A stretch of 51,378 nt of DNA from Nitrososphaerota archaeon (GCA_016184315.1 JACPCU010000016.1:1-51378); one strand, 5' to 3'. Positions 7,412-15,840 are shown, counted from the first letter of the stretch. Notes: generated by a model from the letters alone, not told the origin. Translations and numbers: made by a program.

Positions 7412-7680
7412 TTCAAAGATTCATGTCATCTTAGGCTTATAACTTTGGTTTGGGTATTGATGTAAAAGCTCTGTCGTCATATCAGGGTTGATTCCCTAAT
7501 TCTCGAAACGTCTAGGGCTGATGAGCACACTAGCCTGTTCTTTTGCGTTTAAACAGCCGTGTAAGCTATACAAAACTATGATTAAGAGTCATCTGAGTTG
7601 TATCAAAATAAGCTATGCTTCATTATTTCTGTCTAGCCAATTTATTGTTTAAGAAGGTCATGATTCCATTTAGGGTCGAT

Positions 7681-7685
7681 TAAGC
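7681..7685. repeat. Target-site duplication, left copy
   Basis: TAAGC directly precedes the left inverted repeat and is repeated directly after the right one (8793-8797), marking a 5-bp target duplication made at insertion. Confidence 0.85.
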
Positions 7686-7702
7686 TAGGAGTTACGCAGT
7701 TG
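7686..7702 (+). repeat. IS left terminal inverted repeat
   Basis: A 17-bp repeat that matches perfectly, in inverted orientation, the sequence at 8776-8792. Confidence 0.93.
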
Positions 7703-7790
7703 ACTTTCGTTCGTGGTTAACTTCCTTCAGCCTTTCGGCTAACTCTGATTCTCTCGGATTGGTTTATCCATCGCGCTCAGCCTTCCATCA

Positions 7791-8786
7791 ATGAATCCCT
7801 CTAGATGCGATGATCTTGACTACATACACTTCCTGGTTGCAGCACAGAGGGTCTTCACCTGCACGGAGGCAGCGAGATGCCAGCCAGATGGAGAGGATAG
7901 GCCTGCCCACGATGCCTTCACACGCCTGCTGCAGAGGCAGCCTTCAGATACGGAGGCGTTGTGGAATGAGGCTAGGGCATTCGTGAAGCTGAAGGGAGGG
8001 CTACTCATCCTAGATGATACAACTCTTGACAAGCCATACTCAGAGAGGATGGAGCTGGTCACATACCATTGGAGCGGGAAGCATCACAGGGTCGTGAAGG
8101 GGATAAGCCTCCTCTCACTCCTATGGACGGATGGCAGGAAGCTCGTACCATCAGACTTCAGACTCTACGACGCACCTGTAAGCGGTCTGACTAAGAACGA
8201 CCGTTTCTCAGAGATGCTTGAGAAGGCAAGGGAGAGGGGATTCAACCCAGATTACGTGCTCTTCGATGCATGGTACTCAAGCCTCGACAACCTGAAGCAA
8301 GTTAGAGAGCTGGGCTGGCACTTCTTCACCAGGCTCAAGGAGAACAGGCTCGTCAGCCCAGATAGAGGTAGGAACGTTCCGATCAGCAGCATAGAGATAC
8401 TTCCAGACTGGAGGATTGTATATCTGAAGGGCTTCGGCTTCATCAAGGTGTTCAGGACCGTCCCCAAAGACGGGGACGCTGAATACTGGGCTACGGACGA
8501 TCTGAGCATGAAGGGGCAGAGGAGGGAGGAGTTATCTCATCAGGGATGGGGGATCGAGGTGTATCACAGGGGGATCAAGCAGTACTGCGGGGTCGAGAGG
8601 ACTCAGGTGAGAAAGGCCAGAGCGATCATCAGCCACATACTCATGTCACTGAGAGCATTCCTACGCCTCGAGGCCTACAGGCTCAGCAGAGGCATAAGCT
8701 GGTATCAGGCTAAGGCGAACATAATCCGTGACGCGATGCGCACCTATCTCGCGCACCCCATCTATCTGTTCAATCCAACTGCGTAA
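7791..8786 (+). CDS. DDE transposase of the IS element
   Basis: The protein has 331 aa and is intact. It catalyses cut-and-paste movement of the surrounding element. The catalytic triad is visible: the first Asp in LLILDDTTLDKPY (about 72-84), the second in YVLFDAWYSS (about 155-164), and the Glu in W-G-I-E-V-Y-H-R-G-I-K-Q (about 251-262), which matches the Y-x2-R-x3-E-x6-K-type C-terminal signature of the IS4 superfamily in altered form. The N-terminal 65 residues form a helical DNA-binding region. The stop codon TAA lies inside the right inverted repeat, so the last codons double as transposon end. The reading frame overlaps the opposite-strand HEPN gene by 17 bp. Confidence 0.93.
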   Translation: MNPSRCDDLDYIHFLVAAQRVFTCTEAARCQPDGEDRPAHDAFTRLLQRQPSDTEALWNEARAFVKLKGGLLILDDTTLDKPYSERMELVTYHWSGKHHRVVKGISLLSLLWTDGRKLVPSDFRLYDAPVSGLTKNDRFSEMLEKARERGFNPDYVLFDAWYSSLDNLKQVRELGWHFFTRLKENRLVSPDRGRNVPISSIEILPDWRIVYLKGFGFIKVFRTVPKDGDAEYWATDDLSMKGQRREELSHQGWGIEVYHRGIKQYCGVERTQVRKARAIISHILMSLRAFLRLEAYRLSRGISWYQAKANIIRDAMRTYLAHPIYLFNPTA

Positions 8787-9708
8787 CTCCTATAAGCTTT
8801 GAACCATCTCTAGAAACTTGTTTGATTACCGTTAGGCATTGTTGGACTATGCTTTTGATATCGTAGAATCTTTTAACATAAGGGTTGTTTCGATCGTATG
8901 TTATTTCTTGTTTTGAGTTTGGATATTTTGTTTGGCTTTCCAAAGGATCAAGAATGACGGAAAGACCTAAGAGTGGACCTAGTATGAGCGCAAGTTTTAT
9001 CATTGCAAAGACCCATCTGTACACACGTATCTTAACTTTGGATAATGTCTTTGTGGTTACCTTTTCTAAGATTTCTGCTGGATTAAGTGTCGGATCTATT
9101 CGCCTAAGGAATTGAGCTATTTCTTCTACGTAATCCTTATCACCTTTAACATCAATTTGCTCTGGTATTGTGTTGATCTCCTCCAAAGCTTTGTTTAACG
9201 ATTTGAAACAGAAATCCAAAGCTGTTGATAATTCTTCATCAGTCAAGTCTTTGTATAGGCTCCCATGCGTGATTTTCACCGTATTGGCTCTTGTAGTCTC
9301 TAATCTATCCTTTATCTCCATAAGTTCCTTTCGTGAGTTGCGAAATTTTGAAATATCGACTTCGTTAAGATAATATCGAGGATTATCGATAAAATCTTCG
9401 GCCTGCTTTAGTGTCTGATCTACTCCTAGGATAAGATGAGGTATATCCTTAACTAGACCGAGCAGAATTCGATGCCCATATTCTCTTGGATTCTTGGCAG
9501 GATAGACAGTGAATGATTTCGCTTTGTTAGTTTCTGACTCGGAAAATAGGTAAAAGAAAAGGAAAACTGACTTGAACAGTTTTTCGTTGGCTTGTTGTAG
9601 ATGGTAGAGTGCTGTTGAATAAAGACGTTGATGAAACAGTATTCCAGCACTTATTAGATCATATTCGGCGTAAATAACCCATTGCTTCCAGAGCGGTTCT
9701 TTTTTCAT
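8770..9708 (-). CDS. HEPN-type protein with C-terminal membrane helix; 3' end rewritten by the IS
   Basis: The protein has 312 aa. The N-terminal 50 residues match the first helices of HEPN domains (AEYDLISAGILFHQRLYSTA, then LYHLQQANEKLFKSVFLFF). A long helical middle part follows, then one hydrophobic helix (WVFAMIKLALILGPLLGLSVIL, about 231-252) and a basic tail. I see no clear R-x4-6-H motif, so RNase activity is doubtful. The last residues (I-G-V-T-Q-L-D) are encoded by the IS inverted repeat. With the element and one TAAGC removed, the frame would read K-L-N-R-P and stop, so the gene lost only three native residues and is probably still functional. Base use is clearly A+T-richer than in neighbouring housekeeping genes, which suggests transfer. 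Confidence 0.65.
   Translation of the reverse strand: MKKEPLWKQWVIYAEYDLISAGILFHQRLYSTALYHLQQANEKLFKSVFLFFYLFSESETNKAKSFTVYPAKNPREYGHRILLGLVKDIPHLILGVDQTLKQAEDFIDNPRYYLNEVDISKFRNSRKELMEIKDRLETTRANTVKITHGSLYKDLTDEELSTALDFCFKSLNKALEEINTIPEQIDVKGDKDYVEEIAQFLRRIDPTLNPAEILEKVTTKTLSKVKIRVYRWVFAMIKLALILGPLLGLSVILDPLESQTKYPNSKQEITYDRNNPYVKRFYDIKSIVQQCLTVIKQVSRDGSKLIGVTQLD
8776..8792 (-). repeat. IS right terminal inverted repeat
   Basis: Perfect reverse complement of 7686-7702. It contains the transposase stop codon on the plus strand and five to six codons of the interrupted HEPN-type gene on the minus strand. Confidence 0.93.
8793..8797. repeat. Target-site duplication, right copy
   Basis: TAAGC, direct repeat of 7681-7685, directly outside the right inverted repeat. 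Confidence 0.85.
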
Positions 9709-9940
9709 TCACCTATGTATTCTCCATATGCTTGATAAGAGTATCAGGCTTAAGACAACTAGATTCTTAACAAAAACCTATCCATTCAAACTCAAGACTG
9801 ATTCTTTAGAACTTAGCTCATAGGTGGGTTAAGCGGCTTCTCGATCGCCACGCTGCCAGCCCTGCCTATTTCCTATGCTTTTTCTTTTAGTCTCTAACAA
9901 GACCTGCCAAAATAACGTCTTTCAAATCAAAGGACTGCGC

Positions 9941-10942
9941 CTATGATCTTCCCGTCGCTTGGTCATCGGCGATTGAGGTCAGAGCCTTGTAGATTAGGCC
10001 CTCTGTAAGCATCACCTTATAGCTGTTCATCTGCAGCGGCTTTGCCTTAACTACTCCCAGCCTGCTTGCCGACTTTATGGTTTCCTTTCCCAACTGTTTG
10101 CCGATGATAGCCTCTTCAGCTTCGACGGCGCGGTATGGATAGGTTGATACGCCTCCCAAGACGATACGGGCATCAGTAACAACCCCACCTTCAAAGCACG
10201 CCGCCACGGATACGCTAGCAAGCGCGAAGTCCCAAGACTCTCTGACACTTGCCTTGCAAAACGCAGTTCGAGTTCCTTTTTTCAGTCGAGGAACCTCGAT
10301 CTCATAGAGGAGCTCATTGGAGGCGAATGTTGGCGGCGGGCCTTTACCGTCCTCCGCTGCCGAGCCGCTTAATAGTGATTGCAGATGCTGAGCACGTGTT
10401 CCTTTCGGTCCGACGATCATTGCACTGGCATCGCAAGCTACCAGTACTGGAGCCAAATCTGAAGGTTGGGCGGCGACGCAGAATCTGCCGCCGAATATGC
10501 TGAAGTAGGTGCTGTTTTCTCCTGAGGCTGCAGGACAACCCCTTCCCTCATTTCTCCAGCATGGATAGCCATTTCTCAAGTACCAGCACCATACGTTCTG
10601 CAGTAAGTTTCCTCCGACTGTGGCGACGTTTCGAATTTGGGGGGAAGCTACTCTGCTCGCTGCGTCCGACAGCATGCTTAACTCGCGTCTCACATCTGAG
10701 GAAGAAGCAATGTCGCTGAGGGTGGCCAGAGCACCAATACGTAGTACGTCACCGTCGACCATTATTGAGCTCATTTCCTTGATCCCCTTGATATCCACAA
10801 GATACTTGGGGCCCACGCCCTTTTTCATGAGGTAGAGGAGATCTATGCCACCTGCAAGAATCTTGGCTTGACCTTTAAGCTCTTCCAGTATGTCAACAGC
10901 TTCCTTAGCTGAAGCGGCCTCAAGATAAGTAAACCCCTTCAT
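9941..10942 (-). CDS. Mo hydroxylase FAD-binding (medium) subunit with extra Fe-S loop
   Basis: The protein has 333 aa. It shuttles electrons from the molybdenum subunit through FAD in an aldehyde oxidase/xanthine dehydrogenase-type enzyme. The FAD-binding motifs ILAGGIDLLYLMK (about 28-40) and SPQIRNVATVGGNL (about 100-113) are present. An insert with four cysteines (WCW, PCW, GCP and FCV, about 118-152) resembles the [4Fe-4S] loop of PaoB- and 4-hydroxybenzoyl-CoA reductase-type subunits. A CO dehydrogenase-flavoprotein-like C-terminal domain follows. Its start overlaps the end of the large subunit by 4 nt, so all three subunits form one operon. The physiological substrate is unknown. Confidence 0.9.
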   Translation of the reverse strand: MKGFTYLEAASAKEAVDILEELKGQAKILAGGIDLLYLMKKGVGPKYLVDIKGIKEMSSIMVDGDVLRIGALATLSDIASSSDVRRELSMLSDAASRVASPQIRNVATVGGNLLQNVWCWYLRNGYPCWRNEGRGCPAASGENSTYFSIFGGRFCVAAQPSDLAPVLVACDASAMIVGPKGTRAQHLQSLLSGSAAEDGKGPPPTFASNELLYEIEVPRLKKGTRTAFCKASVRESWDFALASVSVAACFEGGVVTDARIVLGGVSTYPYRAVEAEEAIIGKQLGKETIKSASRLGVVKAKPLQMNSYKVMLTEGLIYKALTSIADDQATGRS

Positions 10943-13227
10943 CGCAAAATCCCCTTCCCCGATCTCCTCAAAGCATCCAGGACCATTCCACGAGTTACTG
11001 GAATCTCGTAGAACCGTGTGCCCACCGCGTCGCTAAGAGCGTTGATTACAGCTGGGAAGATCGCGCCCATTGAGGCCTGCCCTGCGCCTTTTGCGCCGAA
11101 GGGTCCCAGCGGCTCGAAGGTTTCTATAATTATCGGCACAATCTCAGGCATTTCAAGGATCGTGGGAACCTGATAATCCAAGTAGCCTGGGTTTAACACT
11201 CTGCCCGTTTCATGGAAGGCCTGAACCTTTCCCGGCTCAAAGACCAGCTTCTCGTAAATAGCGGAGCCGATGGCTTGGGCGACACATCCGTCGATCTGCC
11301 CCTCAATGAGCATCGGATTGATAGCTTTACCAACATCTTGGGCGACAACACACCGCTCAATCTTAACGTCGCCGGTTAGAGCATCCACTTTGAGTTGAAC
11401 TAGAGCCGAGGCGAATCCGTGTACACCTTCAAACGATGAATTAGTCGAGAAACGTGCTGAAAGCTTCCGGCCCCTCCTATCAAGTTCAGACGCCATCTGA
11501 GCATAGCTGATGTTCTTCTCTGGATGCGTCTTCGAATAGATACGCCCGAGACTTACTTCAAGGTCTTCGATCTGCTCACCCATGATTTCTGCAGCTACGC
11601 CCTTAGCTTCAGCTACTAAACTCAACGCAGCCTCTATGACGCATCTTCCGATTGCAGCCGTGCTGCGGTCGCTGAATATTCCGAAGTCTGGAACATTGTC
11701 ATCAGTATCAGCGTAACATACTTTCACATCGTCAAGATGCGCTCCAAGGGCGTCCGCCGCAATCTGGGCTTGAGATGTCTGCTGCTCGGTCCCAATATCA
11801 GGAGTCCCGATCCTGACTATGAATTCACCGTCCTTCAGCAGCTCTATTCCGGCAGAGGAGGGGGACAGCCGCGGACCAAGCATCTTTATGCCTAGCGCCA
11901 TGCCTGTTCCCCGTATGACGGATGGCAACACATCATCTTGAGGTGGCCCTGCAACTCCCGTCGAGGCATAACTGACGCACTTAGAGACGCATTCTTCAAG
12001 GCCCACCGAGAACACCTTCTCCTCCGGGAAGAGTGGTGCTAGATCGTCTCCCTTAGTGACCCAGCTCTTTCTCCTGAGATCCATGGGGTCAAAGCCAAGG
12101 TCGACGGCGATTTCGTCGAGCAGGCATTCCAGCGCGAAGCCTGAGATCCTTTCCGCATACCCCCTGTAAGGGCCAGCAGACGGAGTGTTGGTATACACCG
12201 CGTAAGCTTCGCTTCTAACATTCGGACATTTGCGGTAGAGTGTCGCTGCGGTTCGGGCTTGTAGGCGGGCGTATTTGTCTCCAAGCTGGTTCCATCCGCC
12301 TACGTTGCAGATGCTCCGTTCATGGATCGCCGTGAGACTTCCGTCCCTAGTAACCCCTATCTTCAGATCTATCTTGACTTCTGGGCTTATGTGCCCAGCC
12401 AAGGTTTCGTCCTCTCTAGTGAACCAGAGTTTCACAGGCTTACCCGTTCTCATGGCGAGAAGCGATGCGATGAAATGATAGGGCTGGACTCGAGCCTTAC
12501 TGCCGTATCCTCCTCCCGTTGCTTGACAGACCACTCGAACATTCTCCGCAGGGAGCTGGAGAACCTTGCTGAGGGCGTCCTTGACGTGGTATGGCGACTG
12601 GTTAGTATCGTAGAGAGTCAGCCGCCCGTCAGCCCACGTTGCCACAGAGCAACGTGGCTCCAATGCCATGCCGTGCGACGCGTGGAAATGATAGTTTCTA
12701 CTGTAGACTTTGAATGCTTCCTGAAAGCCTTTAGCGACATTCCCTCTATTGAGGGTGAAGGTTGAATCAGGCGGGTCGCCTCGCAGAACATTGTCAGGAG
12801 GATAGATCATGGGCGCCCCTGGTTTCATGGCATCTATAGGGTCAAAGACATGAGCGAGGGGCTCGTAGTCGACATTGATGAGATTGAGCGCGTCAGAGGC
12901 TATATCTTCGTCAACGGCCGCGACTGCTGCAACATAGTCTCCGACAAATCGAACGACGCTGTCAAGGATTCTGCGGTCGCGAGCAGGCCCGATGAATCCG
13001 CTAGGGACATCTTTGTGGGTGAGGACGCACGCTACGCCATCCATCTCCTCCACCTTTCGCACGTCAATGTTCTTGATGCGGGCATGCGGTAGCGAACTCT
13101 TCAGAATTCTTGCTTGTAACATTCCATCCAGCTGAATATCGCTGGGATAAGGGTAGGAGCCGGACACTTTGGCCGGGCCGCCTCTTGGAACGATCCTCTG
13201 TCCGATGAACTGCTCCCAAGTTTTCAA
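10939..13227 (-). CDS. Mo hydroxylase molybdopterin-binding (large) subunit
   Basis: The protein has about 762 aa. I chose the TTG at 13225-13227 because it overlaps the small-subunit stop (TTGA), has an AGAGGGG ribosome-binding sequence, and the product then begins directly with the family's usual LKTWEQFIGQ. A longer in-frame reading to 13410 only copies the small-subunit region. Family landmarks are ARILKSSLPHARI, QATGGGYGSKA (cofactor loop), GPYRGYAERISGFALE and GAKGAGQASMGA. The last element normally reads G-x-K-G-x-G-E, where the Glu is the catalytic base next to molybdenum; here it is Gln (codon CAG). Either the enzyme works differently or activity is reduced. The substrate (aldehyde, purine or aromatic) cannot be assigned. 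Confidence 0.9.
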   Translation of the reverse strand: MKTWEQFIGQRIVPRGGPAKVSGSYPYPSDIQLDGMLQARILKSSLPHARIKNIDVRKVEEMDGVACVLTHKDVPSGFIGPARDRRILDSVVRFVGDYVAAVAAVDEDIASDALNLINVDYEPLAHVFDPIDAMKPGAPMIYPPDNVLRGDPPDSTFTLNRGNVAKGFQEAFKVYSRNYHFHASHGMALEPRCSVATWADGRLTLYDTNQSPYHVKDALSKVLQLPAENVRVVCQATGGGYGSKARVQPYHFIASLLAMRTGKPVKLWFTREDETLAGHISPEVKIDLKIGVTRDGSLTAIHERSICNVGGWNQLGDKYARLQARTAATLYRKCPNVRSEAYAVYTNTPSAGPYRGYAERISGFALECLLDEIAVDLGFDPMDLRRKSWVTKGDDLAPLFPEEKVFSVGLEECVSKCVSYASTGVAGPPQDDVLPSVIRGTGMALGIKMLGPRLSPSSAGIELLKDGEFIVRIGTPDIGTEQQTSQAQIAADALGAHLDDVKVCYADTDDNVPDFGIFSDRSTAAIGRCVIEAALSLVAEAKGVAAEIMGEQIEDLEVSLGRIYSKTHPEKNISYAQMASELDRRGRKLSARFSTNSSFEGVHGFASALVQLKVDALTGDVKIERCVVAQDVGKAINPMLIEGQIDGCVAQAIGSAIYEKLVFEPGKVQAFHETGRVLNPGYLDYQVPTILEMPEIVPIIIETFEPLGPFGAKGAGQASMGAIFPAVINALSDAVGTRFYEIPVTRGMVLDALRRSGKGILR

Positions 13228-13745
13228 CGACTCTGCCCCTCTTTCAATCCTTGAGCAGTTGCTAATACCGCACCGACGATCTTGGAATAACCAGTACACC
13301 TGCACAGGTTTCCGGACAACGCGAATCTTACGTCCCTCTCCGACGGATCGGGGTTCTGCCGTAGAAGCGCGTAGGCGGACATGATGAACCCAGGAGTGCA
13401 GTATCCACATTGAGAAGCATAGGTTGAGGCAAAGGCCCTTCCTAAAGCCAAGGCTTCTTGGTTCTGGAAGACTCCTTCAATCGTAGTTATGTCTTGCCCG
13501 TCGGCATTTACTGCGAGAAGCATGCAGGAGTAGACAGGCCGTGAACCCAAGAGAACTGTGCATGAACCGCAAGTACCCTCATCACAGCCACGCTTGGTGC
13601 CAGTCATTCTTAGATTATCTCGAAGCAGATCGACGAGAGTTCGTCTTACAGGAACAGTTACAGTTGTCTTTTGGCCGTTGATCTTCAGAGTTATCAGCTT
13701 AGAACGAGAGCCCTTTGCAGATGAATCGGCATTTCTGGCCCCCAC
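13224..13745 (-). CDS. Mo hydroxylase [2Fe-2S] (small) subunit
   Basis: The protein has 173 aa with the usual two-domain layout. The plant-ferredoxin-like N-domain has G-C-D-E-G-T-C-G-S-C and a later Cys (YSCML) for the first [2Fe-2S] cluster. The helical C-domain has SQCGYCTPGFIMSAYALL and NLCRCTGYSKI for the second. It passes electrons between the Mo and FAD subunits. About 20 extra residues precede the first strand, without a twin-arginine motif, so the enzyme is probably cytoplasmic. It is first in the operon; the large subunit starts in the overlapping TTGA. Confidence 0.95.
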   Translation of the reverse strand: MGARNADSSAKGSRSKLITLKINGQKTTVTVPVRRTLVDLLRDNLRMTGTKRGCDEGTCGSCTVLLGSRPVYSCMLLAVNADGQDITTIEGVFQNQEALALGRAFASTYASQCGYCTPGFIMSAYALLRQNPDPSERDVRFALSGNLCRCTGYSKIVGAVLATAQGLKEGQSR

Positions 13746-13801
13746 ACTTTTTCATCTAGCGTGAATTGTCGGGGCGAAAATTAAACCTTGTCCCTCACGC
13801 G

Positions 13802-14482
13802 TCAGCATGGCAGACTGATGCACCGCTCGTATTCGTAAAGGATTCTGGCTACGACGACATGAGCTTCCAAGGACATGTCACACACCGAGTAAACCTCATC
13901 CAGCGCTTCTCGAACTTGACTTGAGAAGGGTCCTTTCGGAAACCCGCCTACAACCAATAGAGGCTTCTCCTCCAAGGAGAGAAGTGATGCAACGTCGCGG
14001 AAATTGTTCTTCTCGCCGAGTTTTGACAGGCCTATCACCTTGCTGGGCTTCAGTCTAGTGATCAGTTCAGAGAGGTTTTCTTCTGTGAGTTGCATCAGGG
14101 TTGTTCCTGTCTCCGGGACCTTCTTTTCGGCGAAGAGTTTGATGATGAGTCCTTCGAACCTGGCGTAGGTTTTGGGTAATCTGACGTTGTCTGCCAGTTC
14201 AATTACTTTGTTGGTATACGTGTGGAGGTAGAATTTGAGGAGTCCTTTCAGGTAGAGGGGTGAGGCGGTTGCTTCCAGCGTGGAGAAGTGGGCTATATCG
14301 GGTCTGCCTCTGCGCTCCGCGTCCTTTAGGTGTAACATGGCTTTGTGGTGGTAGCTCCGATCAAGTAAGATGTCCTCGGGCTTTAGTTTCTTCTCTGCGA
14401 GTTGTCTAGAGATGTCTCTGCGCCGCCATATTTCTGGTGGAAGGGTTTCAAGAGCTGTCTCCGCCATGACTAGGGTAAGCAT
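13802..14482 (-). CDS. nep1: Nep1/Emg1 rRNA pseudouridine N1-methyltransferase
   Basis: The protein has 226 aa, the usual archaeal length. It methylates a hypermodified pseudouridine of the small-subunit rRNA (helix 35) and helps ribosome assembly. SPOUT-family landmarks are MLTLVMAETALETLPPEI, ILLDRSYHHKAM, RRGRPDIAHFSTLEATASPL, FYLHTYTNKVI, NVRLPKTYARFEGLI, and the knot region LLVVGGFPKGPFSSQVRE. I chose ATG 14480-14482 because the family begins here and an AGAGGAT sequence precedes it; the frame stays open further upstream but runs antisense to the Rpp21 gene. Divergent from the ribosomal-protein run, with about 60 bp between the starts. Confidence 0.93.
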   Translation of the reverse strand: MLTLVMAETALETLPPEIWRRRDISRQLAEKKLKPEDILLDRSYHHKAMLHLKDAERRGRPDIAHFSTLEATASPLYLKGLLKFYLHTYTNKVIELADNVRLPKTYARFEGLIIKLFAEKKVPETGTTLMQLTEENLSELITRLKPSKVIGLSKLGEKNNFRDVASLLSLEEKPLLVVGGFPKGPFSSQVREALDEVYSVCDMSLEAHVVVARILYEYERCISLPC

Positions 14483-14545
14483 TGGGTAGCATCCTCTACG
14501 TAGGTTTTGGAAGCCTTTTATCTTCACCTCATCTCCCATGTTTCT

Positions 14546-14872
14546 TTGGCCTTGCGTGGAGCGAAGAGCCGCCTGAAGGATCTGGCTGCTGAAAGAGTGC
14601 AGATACTGATGGAGAATGCGTTGCTGAATGCCAAGGAGAAGATGGATCTGGCTCAGCGTCAGGCAGCGATAGCTAGACGCATCTGTGAGAAGGTCAACCT
14701 GCGTCTGCCCTATTGGTTGAGACAGCACTTCTGCCGTGGATGCAAGCGGCTTATTGTGCCGGGGATTAACGCAAGGGTCAGGGTTTCGGGTAAGCCCAAG
14801 GCCGTCAGAATCACATGTTTGGAGTGCGGCCATACCTACCGCAAGATCCTTGCAGATAAGCCGAAAGCCTAA
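14546..14872 (+). CDS. rnp4: RNase P protein subunit Rpp21 (Rpr2/RNP4)
   Basis: The protein has about 108 aa and is a subunit of archaeal RNase P, which trims tRNA 5' ends. The N-terminal helices (KDLAAERVQILMENALLNAK, then QAAIARRICEKVNLRLP) are followed by a zinc ribbon with CRGC and CLEC, and a basic C-terminus (HTYRKILADK). No ATG precedes the family start in frame; TTG at 14546 (or 14552) is the likely start, although the frame stays open to 14507. The gene heads a run with eS19, PDCD5, eL39 and eL31. Confidence 0.9.
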   Translation: MALRGAKSRLKDLAAERVQILMENALLNAKEKMDLAQRQAAIARRICEKVNLRLPYWLRQHFCRGCKRLIVPGINARVRVSGKPKAVRITCLECGHTYRKILADKPKA

Positions 14873-14917
14873 ATACATGAGTAATTCCGCGTCCTCCTCA
14901 GAAGAGTTGCAAGGTCA

Positions 14918-15373
14918 ATGCCCACTGTCTACGAAGTTCCAGCGGACTTGCTTTTGAAGCGGCTAGCAGAAGAGCTTAAGCGCCAGCAACAAGTCTCTCC
15001 TCCACAGTGGGCCACGTTCGTAAAGACGGGTTCACATGCGGAGAGACCTCCTCAGGAAAAGGAGTGGTGGTACACTAGAGCCGCCTCTCTTCTCAGGAAG
15101 TTGTATCTCCATGGCCCTATCAGCTTGAGCGAATTGGAGGCCGAATATGGAGGCGGTAAGAGCATCGGTTATTTTCCGAGGCATCGCCACGACGCTGGAG
15201 GCGCCATAATCCGTAGGATTTTGCGGCAGCTTGAAGAAGCGAAGTTGGTTGCAAAGGACGGTCGGAAAGGAAGGGTTCTGACTCCTAAGGGAAGAAGCCG
15301 CCTAGATAAGCTGAGCACCGAGGTCTTTGCTGAGCTGGTCAAGACTCAGCCCCAACTCGCCAAATACGCGTAG
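14918..15373 (+). CDS. rps19e: Ribosomal protein eS19
   Basis: The protein has 151 aa and is a small-subunit ribosomal protein found in archaea and eukaryotes. Landmarks are VYEVPADLLLKRLAEELK, W-W-Y-T-R-A-A-S-L-L-R-K-L-Y, GPISLSELEAEYGG and the C-terminal winged-helix half (IIRRILRQLEEAKLV, G-R-V-L-T-P-K-G-R). Start ATG with AAGGTC just upstream. Its place between Rpp21 and PDCD5 is a common archaeal order. Confidence 0.97.
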   Translation: MPTVYEVPADLLLKRLAEELKRQQQVSPPQWATFVKTGSHAERPPQEKEWWYTRAASLLRKLYLHGPISLSELEAEYGGGKSIGYFPRHRHDAGGAIIRRILRQLEEAKLVAKDGRKGRVLTPKGRSRLDKLSTEVFAELVKTQPQLAKYA

Positions 15374-15388
15374 GAGGAAATAGGGGGT

Positions 15389-15664
15389 ATGGCTGCGAAC
15401 GAGGCTGATGCTCAAGGAAAGCAGCAGGCAGAGCGGCGAGCGCTGAAAGAGCAGGCTCTGAGGATTCTTATGACCTCTGAAGCTAGGCAAAGGCTTGCCA
15501 ATGTGAAGATGGTGAAGCCTGAAGTTGCCCAGATGATTGAGGATCAGATCTTTCAACTGGCCTCTGCGGGGAAGGTTTCGAAGCCTATTACCGATGAAGA
15601 TTTGAAGAAGTTCCTGTCCTCCTTGCAGCAGCCGAAGAAGGAGTTCAAGATTAGGTGGGCGTAA
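15389..15664 (+). CDS. PDCD5-family DNA-binding protein
   Basis: The protein has 91 aa and is basic and helical, of the archaeal PDCD5/TFAR19 family. The core is REALRILMT-like (ALKEQALRILMTSEARQRLA), followed by VKPEVAQMIEDQIFQLASAG and a basic tail. A strong GGAGG lies upstream of the ATG. Members bind DNA and may help protein folding; the exact role is unsettled. Standard position between eS19 and eL39. Confidence 0.93.
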   Translation: MAANEADAQGKQQAERRALKEQALRILMTSEARQRLANVKMVKPEVAQMIEDQIFQLASAGKVSKPITDEDLKKFLSSLQQPKKEFKIRWA

Positions 15665-15667
15665 AAG

Positions 15668-15826
15668 TTGGGTAGAAACAAATCCTCTAGGTTGAAGAAC
15701 CAGCTTCAATCCGCTGCTAAGAGCAGTAGCTCTGTGCCTACTTGGGTCGTTATGAGGACGAAGAGGAAGGTTAGAAACAACCCTGCGAAGCGGAATTGGC
15801 GCAAAAGGAAGCTGAAGATCGCTTAG
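15668..15826 (+). CDS. rpl39e: Ribosomal protein eL39
   Basis: A 52-residue, strongly basic protein, starting with TTG at 15668, three bases after the PDCD5 stop. The reading L-G-R-N-K-S-S-R-L-K-N-Q, then VPTWVVMRTKRKVRNNPAKR and N-W-R-K-R-K-L-K is the full eL39 family pattern. It lines the large-subunit exit tunnel. The gene is easily missed because it is short and starts with TTG. Confidence 0.95.
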   Translation: MGRNKSSRLKNQLQSAAKSSSSVPTWVVMRTKRKVRNNPAKRNWRKRKLKIA

Positions 15827-15840
15827 GAGCATGATTAAGC

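Larger units (their letters stand above)
7686..8792 (+). mobile_element. Complete IS element, IS4 superfamily (IS701/ISH3-like)
   Basis: The element is 1107 bp, bounded by perfect 17-bp inverted repeats (TAGGAGTTACGCAGTTG at the left and its reverse complement at the right) and flanked by a 5-bp direct repeat TAAGC. It holds one intact DDE transposase gene. The intact repeats, target duplication and gene indicate a recent, probably still mobile insertion. It landed in the last codons of the HEPN-type gene transcribed from the other side. A 5-bp duplication argues against the classical IS4 group (10-12 bp); the exact family name needs a database comparison. Confidence 0.92.

Noticed and set aside
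13228-13410. Longer N-terminus for the Mo large subunit
   Set aside because: It copies the small-subunit region in another frame; TTG at 13227 overlaps the small-subunit stop and has a ribosome-binding sequence.
14483-14878. Longer N-terminus for Nep1 (open frame to 14878)
   Set aside because: The extra part lies antisense to the Rpp21 gene and does not match the family; homology starts at MLTLVMAE.
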